Shown piece by piece: positions 56,979 through 64,000 of a stretch of DNA of 64,000 nucleotides (its first letter is position 1; each line of letters opens with the position of its first letter). Under the pieces are notes generated by a model. It was not told the origin of the DNA. It did not search any database and saw only the letters and a program-made list of their open reading frames with translations. This stretch comes from Chaetomium olivaceum. Lineage: Eukaryota > Ascomycota > Sordariomycetes > Sordariales > Chaetomiaceae. Both the position numbers and the translations under genes were made by a program. The DNA is taken from contig JAYWVB010000089.1 of assembly GCA_039881045.1 (NCBI GenBank), positions 1 through 64,000 on the forward strand. Reading direction: 5' to 3'.

Positions 56979-57437
56979 GGTCTTGGGCGCATGCGTTGTT
57001 GGACCTCGTTGGGTCACAGGTCGGGTACTTAACTGCAGTTACCCGTTCGGATAACAAAGACCGGTTGTGGAAGGATGTCACAGGGCTGACGGGAGCGGGC
57101 AGTTGGGGTACAGCACAGGATGCGGGGCACTCACCGGAACCTCGGCCGGCCTGTGGGGTGCCTTTGGGTGGTAGCAGCCCGAAGGCGGGAGTACCTGGTA
57201 ACGCCAGAGCCGGTAATATCCGGTGTTGGTAAATGTACGGTAGTACATTTACGGCACATACCTGCGTCTACACAGTCAGGGGTGGGGAATGATATCAGAG
57301 AATCTTCTATCTCTACATGGTAAAGAAGAGAAATATTTAGTTATTTTCTGCTTGCTTCAACTTTGAAATGGTAAATGCCCCTTTACAATAACATACCCTT
57401 TAACCAACCCAATTTACTATGTACATACGAGACCATG
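56979..57437. promoter_or_regulatory. Spacer upstream of the Nudix gene with a perfect 10-bp inverted repeat
   Basis: It lies between the Nudix start and the stop of the next minus-strand gene. GTAAATGTAC (57229-57238) and GTACATTTAC (57243-57252) form a perfect hairpin or two-fold site with a 4-base centre about 250 bp upstream of the Nudix ATG. Its role is unknown; a dimeric factor site or a 3' end structure of the upstream gene would both fit. Confidence 0.5.
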
Positions 57438-60089
57438 CTACACCGGGCGCATCTCCATCTTCAACCCCTGACTTCCCGCTCTGTAATCACGACCCGTTTC
57501 TGCCGACGGTCTCGGGGACGGTCTCGGTGACGGTCTTGGCGATGGCCTAGGTGAAAGCCTGGGTGACGGCTTTGGTGATGGCCTCGGGGATTGCCCCCCT
57601 TCCTTGCCCCTTGGCTGGGGACTCCCCCTCGGGCTCGCCCCCCTAGAGACCCGGGCCACCTGCGGGCCAGGACTGCCCCGTGGAACAGGGCTGCCTCGTG
57701 GGCTGACTCCCTGCCGGGAAACCGACCTCACCCCAACGCTAGTACTAGAACCAGCACCAGAAGCAACATTAGAACCAACACCAGAATCAGCACCAGAACC
57801 AGCACCACTCCCACTCTTCGCCACCCACCCGAAACTCTCCATCCCCAAACTCCCACTCAAACCCACCCCCAACCCATGTCCCAGCCTACCCACATCAGAA
57901 GCCCGATCAACTCTTCCCCTACCCCCCAACCCCGCCGCCGAAGACACAGATGGGCCAGCAGGCGCCGACCCCAACCGCCCCCTGAATTCAACAACCCCCT
58001 CCCCATTACTACTACCCAGCCCACTACTACCCAACCCATCACCACCCCCATCACCGAAAACGAAGTCCCAGACCCAGACCCAGCCCCAATACCAGACCCA
58101 AACCCAAACCCAAGAGCATTATCATGATTACTACCAGAAAAGCCCAAAACCTGCCCGCCATCCCCCAGCACTCTAATGCTACTCTTCAACCTCTGCCGCC
58201 GCCTCTCTTCCGCACCCAGACCGACCCCCACACCGGCGGCGCCCGCCGCCTTGGCCAGGATGAAATCGGCTGCGGCGCCGACTAGGTTGTTGGTGCGTGC
58301 CGCGAGGGAGGCAACTGAGGATTTTGATTTGAGGGGGCTGTCCGTGGTGTGCCCGGTGTGTCCGGTGTGTCCGGGGGGTGGTGTGTCCGGGGCGGGTGGT
58401 GTGTCCGGGGCGGGTGGTCAAGGGTTGGGAGGTGTTTGGGTTTGGGCTACGGCGGGGGTTGGGGTGGTAGACCGGGCTGTTGTAGATATCCTGCTGCGGG
58501 AACAGCGGCTGTTGTGGGGTGTTGGTTGGTACCGGGGGCGGGGTGCCTGGTCTGGTGGTCATGGAGGCGGCGGACGTGCGGTAGTGGTGGAAGACCTTGG
58601 CCATGATGCCGCCGCTGCTGCGGCGATGATGGCGGCGGCGGCGGTGGCGGTTGAGGTCCACCTCGCTGATGTCGCTGGTGATGGAGACGGGGATGGAACC
58701 GCCTGTGTCCGGGGTGCCGATGGTATTTGGTTTGCTGTCCGAGTCCGAGTCCGAGTCGAAGTCGAATTTGCTGGGGAGTTGGGTGTGTTGGGGCGGAGAC
58801 GGGGATGGGCAGGCTGAGTGCTGCGCGTGGAGGCGGCCAAAGGTGCTGGCGCTTACTGCGCGAGGGGGCTCTTGTTGGATGTTGGAGGGCCGCCACACGG
58901 GTTGGATGCGTTCGGCGCCCCCCGAGGGACGGATGTCTAGATCTGGAGAGTGTCCCGGCTGGTGCTGGTAATGCCGCTGATGTGGCAGAGGAGGAAGCGG
59001 CTTAGGGCTGGGGCTGGGGCGGCTACCGGTGCTGCTTGTGCCGTCCACTTGGAGGGACTGCTGCGTAGCGAGCTGTGCTCGCCTACTGCTATCCTCCCCC
59101 TGCGGTGACCGTGCACCTGCTTCTGCCACTTCCTTCATCGTCTCGTGGTAAAGATCCGGGCTGAACTTGCCGCTGGGCGAGTTCCATCCGGAGCTCACCC
59201 GTTCACTCTCCAACCGAGGCAAAAGAACGAGCCGCGGTGAATACCCACCGTACCTGGAAGATCCTAGCATTTCCATCTCCGGACTGCGGCTCGGTCTTGA
59301 AGGCCTTACGAGACGCAGCGGACTTGGAAGGCCGGTTGACCCCGTGCTACGCCGATAGGGATGGCCGGAGCCAAATCCCCAGCTCGACCCTGAGAAGTAG
59401 CTCTTCCCATGCCCCTCGGCATCGCCATCCAGCTCGGAAACGGCTGTCTTAGGTTCCTCTAAACCATAGTCGCTGCCGTTGTTGCTTAACGGAGAGACCT
59501 CTTCACCCTGTAGTTGTATCTTGCGCTCTTCCCGGATCCGCTTCTGCTGATGGATGGCCTCAGAAAGAACCCCAATACCTGTGACCCTCTGGATCTTCTT
59601 GGCAGAATCGTGCCCTGTCGGGGTCGTCTCTCGGTAGGCTGGGGCGTTAACGCCCGATATCTTCTGTATCTTGGAGATAGACAGCTTGTGCTGTGGCTGT
59701 GGGGACCTAAGCGTCTCGAACCCGGTCTCTGGGATGGCGGTCGTATTGACCTTGAGTGCCTCTTTCTTCTGGTGCTTCTCTGTAGGTTTGTCTGGATTGT
59801 GTGTAATCTCAGCCTGTCCGTTATCCGCAGGGTCGCCACAGAACATGAGATAAATACTACCCTCGGCAGGGCTGACCACGGGCGCAGGCGTGGCCAGGGC
59901 CTCGTCCACTTCCTTGCTGAAAGCAGACACCCCAGAATCTCTCTGGAGCGGCACCGGCGGGAGTGCTCTCTTCCCATACTTTTCAACCTCTCTGCGCGGA
60001 GGGGGCGCGAGTGGGTGGTGAGCGGGTGCGTCTGGCCCTGGACACCCCAGTGTCGAGCTGGAGCCTTCGAGACTCCGTGGTAGCGGCAT
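57438..60089 (-). CDS. Large intrinsically disordered protein of unknown function, about 880 residues
   Basis: The frame starts MPLPRSLEGSSSTLG at the ATG at 60089, with a GTG-opened extension to 60101 rejected. It is Ser/Pro-rich almost throughout. Two related short motifs stand out near residues 150-190: SISKIQKISGVNAP and AKKIQRVTGIGVLSEAIHQQ, probably a duplicated binding motif. Later parts include an SDSDSDS acidic run, a basic RHRRRRHHRRSSGG patch, a conserved-looking segment SSVASLAARTNNLVGAAADF and a C-terminal PSPRPSPR repeat (57480-57600). Frame changes lie at the G6 run 58373-58378 and at about 58040-58065. I do not recognise the family. The KSSVASLAARTNNLVG stretch and the KIQ motifs are the best handles for finding homologues. 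No membrane segment or enzyme motif is visible. Confidence 0.75.
57480..57600. repeat. 12/24-bp tandem repeat coding PSPRPSPR-type units
   Basis: Imperfect units of the form GGTCTCGGGGAC and GGTGACGGTCTT-like variants give the C-terminal Ser-Pro-Arg array of the disordered protein. Variation between units is mostly at third codon positions, which suggests an old repeat under selection. Confidence 0.7.
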
Positions 60090-60780
60090 ATTGATATTCA
60101 CGTTGAGCGATGTTGCAGTATGTGACCATCGAGCCGGCCTAGATTTTCACCTGAAGAGTTCCGACAGTTGCTACTGACTGAGAACGACTCAAGTTGGTTG
60201 GTTCGGACAGAACCAACCAGGTTGGCATCGCTTTGGTTGGAATTCGGAACAAAGACGAACCTTCGTCGATATTCCGGGCCGACTTTTGCTTTGTGTCGCT
60301 TCCCATCTCGCCGCCTTCCGTCACGAGACAACGCGTGCCTTTGTCCAAGCCAGCCCTGAATAAAACGCGGGCTTGAACTTGACAACGACCATCGTCGTGG
60401 ATCAAAAGGGGACTCGTGGAATCACGGTCTCGAAGTTGGGGCACATACAGGCTGACGATTATGTCGAGAGGGGCGTTGTTAAACGAATCCGCAAACATGT
60501 TGGCACGACCAATATGTGTTTAGATGCGGCAATGCGAGCCATGGCTCGTTGCGCTTGTTATGGGGTGACACCAATATTTAAACGAAAGCCGGTGTATTCT
60601 TTGGCAAACAGATATTAGTCTACAGCTCATGATTGATGATATGAGACAGATGTGTCCATACCTCTGCCAGCAGTGTTCAAACGCCCCTCTAATGCCCACG
60701 CAGACCGTAATATACAGACGGGCCTTTCCAATAATGCCACAACACCGCCCGACCACCGTTTTTAACGCCTGAGAAACACC
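60090..60780. promoter_or_regulatory. Spacer upstream of the disordered-protein gene, with a 10-bp hairpin
   Basis: TGGTTGGTTC (60195-60204) and GAACCAACCA (60210-60219) form a perfect inverted repeat with a 5-base centre about 105 bp upstream of the ATG, so it probably lies in the promoter or 5' leader. The right part is 3' flank of ERD1. No gene is supported. Confidence 0.5.
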
Positions 60781-62085
60781 TCAGTCCTCATCCTCGTACT
60801 TGTTACCCTGGTAATCCCCCAGCAAAACCATGTCGTCCATTCCCAAGCTCGTTGTCGAGTTTCGAACCCATTCCGTCTCGACCCGGAAAAAGATCCACAC
60901 CCAGCGCCTAAACACCTCCAAGGATTGAATGAGGAAAATAGAGCTCTCAAAATCGCTGATACGATCCATGCTCGAGTTCAGCTTGATCATCCAGGTACAC
61001 CGCAGCATCAGATCCAGCACAATCACGGCGTAATAGACCCCCGGTTTGTGCACCAGCAAAGTCCGCCGCAGGCCGAACGGATGCTCCGGCGAGCCGCGAT
61101 CCTTCGAGAACAGCGTCAAGTCCCAATCCTTGGCCACATCCCAGTAGAAGCTGTAGAACGAGTTGAGCAGACAAGCGGCAACCCACGCCCTGTACAGCCC
61201 CGGCGAGCCGTCCTTCTGGCCCCGCAACATGGCCCCGAGCACGATCACGGGAAACGCCGTCGAGTACTTGGCCGCGTTGGCCAGGTGCTGGCCACCCCAG
61301 CCGGTAGCTTCGCGGAACGGGGCCTTGCGCACGCGCACAAACTCGATCAGACACTGGCGCAGCCGAATCATGCTGGGCACGGCCATGATGAGCGGGACGA
61401 GTACGGCACCTCCACAGCCACGGTCCGGCCTCGCCGTAGCCGACCCATCACGCCCGCCAAAGAAGAACATGCACAGACACACAAACAGGTCGGCCAGGAT
61501 CTTGGCGTAGCTCGTGAGCACGTCGGCCAGCAGGATGTCGCCGAACTTGCCGTCCTTGGCCTCGGCCAGCCCGCCGACGCTGACCCGGCGCAGGGTCCAC
61601 AGCAGGCGGCTGCGTCCGGTGTGAGAGACGGAGAGGCGGCGCAGCGGGACGGAGAAGAGCGCGGCCAGCACGAGCAGGTTGGTCATGGGCAGCCAGTCGT
61701 AGTCGATGACGCGGTGGGGGTCGCGGCGCGTGAAGAGCCAGAAGGTGAGGATGGAGGCGGCCGAGGTGAGGGAGAAACAAGGCGAGCCGGTAGGTCGAGT
61801 GGTGGTGGGTGGGCTGCGCCGAGCTCGAGCGGCCGGGGTAGCGGATCAGGGCGGGCACATCGATGCGGCGGAGGTGCAGGAAGTGGAGGTTGAAGCCCCA
61901 TCCCCAGACGGCTGCGAGTGAGGTTCGTGTTAGAATATTGTGGCTTCGCTGTGGATCACGTTGTGATCTCTAATGTGTATAATGTGTAACGTACCCAAGA
62001 TGACGATAAAGGCAATCCGATAGGGAAGCGGAAAGGTCAGGCTAAACGAATCGAGCTGGTGCTCGACAGCAGGATCACCGTCCAT
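60781..62085 (-). CDS. erd1: ERD1-like EXS-domain membrane protein of the Golgi
   Basis: Yeast Erd1 recycles phosphate from the Golgi lumen and is needed for retention of ER and Golgi proteins; EXS domains also occur in XPR1/SYG1. Exon 1 (61995-62085) encodes MDGDPAVEHQLDSFSLTFPL and the first membrane segment, and exon 2 starts at 61911 (VWGWGFNLHFLHLRRIDVPA). Several hydrophobic helices follow, with EXS motifs SMIRLRQCLIEFVR, HLANAAKYSTAFPVI, NSFYSFYWDVAKDWDLTLFS and FRRWVWIFFRVETEW. The C-terminus is acidic (GNKYEDED). No SPX domain is present, which separates ERD1 from SYG1/PHO1. One extra base around 61771-61785 shifts the frame in the second membrane segment. Length is about 405 residues, standard for the family. 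It diverges from PEX10. Confidence 0.92.
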
Positions 62086-62641
62086 TGTGCCCGTGTATTG
62101 GGGCCGCCAGCGTCATCGAAAGACGCTGTCGACGGTATGGGGGGGTTGAGAAACGAGGGTTGTCGGGCGTTGTCAAAACACGCGATGTTGAAGACTGAAA
62201 ATTGAGAGAATGGGACCTGGAAATGCCAGAAGCCAAAAGCCAGAAGCCAGAATCGAATTACGTCCTCTGCCCCTGTATTTCCCCCCCTTGTAAAATAAAA
62301 AAAACTGGAGAATTTGGAGAAGTGACGACGTCAAAGCCGATGCTTGGCCTCCGCCGAGTCCCCCCTAGCTCGAACCGGCACCCCTGCCATGCAACCGCCC
62401 ACAGACCCCTGTGCTCGCCCAGTGTCTCCATCCGTGACCCGAGGTCCAGCCCGCTTGCAGCTGGTCAACTTGCCGAGCATCTGCACGGGCCGAACCTCAA
62501 CAACTGCATGCGCTGGTCGCAACAACAACCACTTTCACCGACGCGACCCATGACTTTGAAGTACTCTATCTACCATTGCATCCAATCAACACACCAACAC
62601 TCTCACTATCAAAGACCCGATTAACCTCAACAACACACAAA
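62086..62641. promoter_or_regulatory. Divergent promoter region between ERD1 and PEX10
   Basis: These 556 bp separate the two divergent starts. A repeated AAGCCAGAA-type motif lies at 62228-62250 and a pyrimidine/CA-rich leader directly before PEX10. No specific factor site is identified. Confidence 0.45.
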
Positions 62642-63993
62642 ATGGCCTCCCAACCACCGCCATCACGTCCTCCTCCACCTCTCACCACCTCCCCCTACCC
62701 CTTCGCCGCCGCGCCCGACATCATCCGCGCCCACCAGAAAGACGCCTACTTCCAAGGCGTCCTCAACAACCAGCTCAGCGACCTCCACCGCCGGCTACGC
62801 GGCGCCCGCTCCGCCCACGCCTGGGCGACCGAAACCCGCACCTTCGCCGACGCCCTCTACCTGTGCCTCACAACCCTCATCGGCAACCGCACCCTCGGCG
62901 AAGAATACTGCGACCTCATCCAAGTCGAAGCCCCCCACCACCACCACCACCACCACCACCTCCCCATCCCACCCCCCCGACCACACCCACGAAAAGGACA
63001 CCAACCCCTACAGCGACAGCGACAGCAACGGCAACAACAGCAGCGGCCCGCTCCTCCCGACCCTACGCCTCCGCGCGGGCTACATCCTCACCTCGATCCT
63101 GCTCCCCTACGTGGCCACGCGCACGCTGCCCACGCTGCGCGCTGCGCTGCGCACGCGGCTGCAGTCGCGGCTCGCGACGCTCACCCGGCAGGGGCGCGAC
63201 GAGGCGCGCGACAAGTCGGGCCGGCCCGGGATGGAGTACCGGGTGGTGCGGTACCTGCTGGCGCATCTGGGGCAGCTGACGAGCGGGGCGCACGTGCGGG
63301 CGGTGGTGCTGGCGGTTTTCTATTTCGGGGGCGCGTACTACGAGCTGTCGAAGAGGGTGTGGGGGTTGAGGTACGTGTTTACGAGGCGGGTGGAGGACGC
63401 TGCGGGGGGGCAAGCTGCTGCTGCTGGGGCGGTTGGGGGCGGGAGGGCAGGGTATGAGGTGCTGGGGTGTTGTTGGTGGTGCAGATGCTGGTGAGGGGGT
63501 GGATGCATGTGAGGGAGCAGTTGGCGGTTGCTGGTGCTGGGGGGGCGTATGGTAGGACGACGGAGGGGGGGAGGAGGAGTTTGGGAGGGAGAGGGCTGCC
63601 TTTGGGCCGGGGGCGGATGTGGATGTGTCGTTGGATGAGAATGCGTTTACGAGTAACAATGAGCTGCTTGGGGGCGGTGGTGGTGCTGGCGGGAGTGGGT
63701 CGGCGCAGCGGAGTCTGGGGCAGATTGGCGCCATGGCACATACGCCTGTTCCGAGGACGGGGAGGGCGAGGTATGATCTGGGGACGAGCGAGAAGGTTAT
63801 GGGGTGGATCAAGGGGGAGCAGCAGAGGAAGTGCACGCTCTGCTTGGAGGAGCTGAAGGACCCGGCCGCGACGCAGTGTGGGCATGTATTTTGTTGGGCG
63901 TGTATCGGGGATTGGGTGAGGGAGAAGCCCGAGTGCCCGTTGTGTAGGAGGGAGGCGATGGTGCAGCACATCTTGCCTTTGCGGGTCGCATAG
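62642..63993 (+). CDS. pex10: PEX10, peroxisomal RING E3 ubiquitin ligase
   Basis: PEX10 works with PEX2 and PEX12 to ubiquitinate the import receptor PEX5. The start MASQPPPSRPPPPLTTSPYP is followed by the Pex2/Pex12 N-terminal domain (PDIIRAHQKDAYFQGVLNNQ, SDLHRRLRGAR, LIGNRTLGEEYCDLIQ). An Asp/Ser-rich loop follows, then RLRAGYILTSILLPYVATRT and YYELSKRVWGLRYVF. The C-terminus holds the RING: CTLCLEELKDPAATQCGHVF with WACIGDWV and CPLCRRE, a C3HC4 pattern. The frame changes three times: near the CAC and C runs at about 62930-62990, at the G4 run 63464-63467 and at the G7 run 63565-63571. Each side is unmistakably PEX10. Length is about 450 residues. A poly-His stretch at 62938-62958 is part of the uncertain loop. 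The stop TAG is at 63991-63993. Confidence 0.92.
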
Positions 63994-64000
63994 GTTAGAT

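Noticed and set aside
60925..61893. 322-codon plus-strand frame
   Set aside because: Antisense shadow of ERD1; no family features, while ERD1 on the other strand is unmistakable.
10285..63993. RIP mutation as the cause of the many frame breaks
   Set aside because: RIP makes C-to-T substitutions and stop codons in duplicated DNA, not single-base indels in single-copy genes.
10285..63993. A secondary-metabolite or other functional gene cluster
   Set aside because: No polyketide or peptide synthase, tailoring enzyme or cluster regulator is present; the genes are unrelated housekeeping functions.

Overview
This 64-kb window is nuclear DNA of a filamentous ascomycete, most likely a Sordariomycete of the order Sordariales. 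The evidence is short GT..AG introns (about 50-170 bp) with CTAAC/CTGAC-type branch sites, GC-rich coding sequence, and housekeeping proteins of clear Pezizomycotina type. Species and chromosome cannot be read from the sequence.

Layout. Bases 1-10,200 look like an accessory segment. They hold a broken HeLo-domain/kinase-like gene of the fungal cell-death and allorecognition type, a gene-free AT-richer stretch, and a complete Ty1/copia retrotransposon (3496-8916) with identical 151-bp LTRs and a 5-bp target duplication; the element appears to have landed in an older reading frame. From about 10.3 kb the window is a conserved gene block: adenylate cyclase (-), RTC4-domain protein (-), dynactin p50/dynamitin (+), MOCS2A molybdopterin synthase small subunit (+), COG4 (-), dynamin/Mx-like GTPase (-), PMR1-type Ca2+/Mn2+ P-type ATPase (-), RAD21 cohesin kleisin (+), S9 dipeptidyl/acylaminoacyl peptidase (-), EAF6 (-), PWI/SR splicing protein (-), an unassigned coiled-coil protein (-), FAHD1-like hydrolase (+), 3-hydroxyanthranilate dioxygenase (-), Ctr copper transporter (+), Nudix CoA-diphosphatase-like protein (-), a large disordered protein (-), ERD1/EXS protein (-) and PEX10 (+).

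These genes do not form one pathway or a biosynthetic cluster. They cover secretory and Golgi function (COG4, PMR1, ERD1), organelle and cytoskeletal function (dynamin-like GTPase, dynamitin, PEX10), cAMP signalling, chromatin and chromosome function (RAD21, EAF6, RTC4), splicing, and cofactor or metal metabolism (MOCS2A, BNA1, CTR).

An important caveat for any reader: about a dozen conserved genes are each interrupted by one or more single-base frame changes, mostly in or beside short G/C runs. Even the longest adenylate cyclase reading frame hides a compensated pair that puts about 28 residues out of frame. Neighbouring genes are perfectly intact. I read this as uncorrected consensus indels in the assembly rather than mass pseudogenisation, so gene models here should be built across these points. 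The HeLo gene also has an in-frame stop and may be truly dead.

I found no convincingly new biological system. The most interesting leads are the retrotransposon (apparent half-tRNA primer site, unusual Gag zinc motif), the gene it may interrupt, the broken HeLo gene, and two unassigned protein genes.
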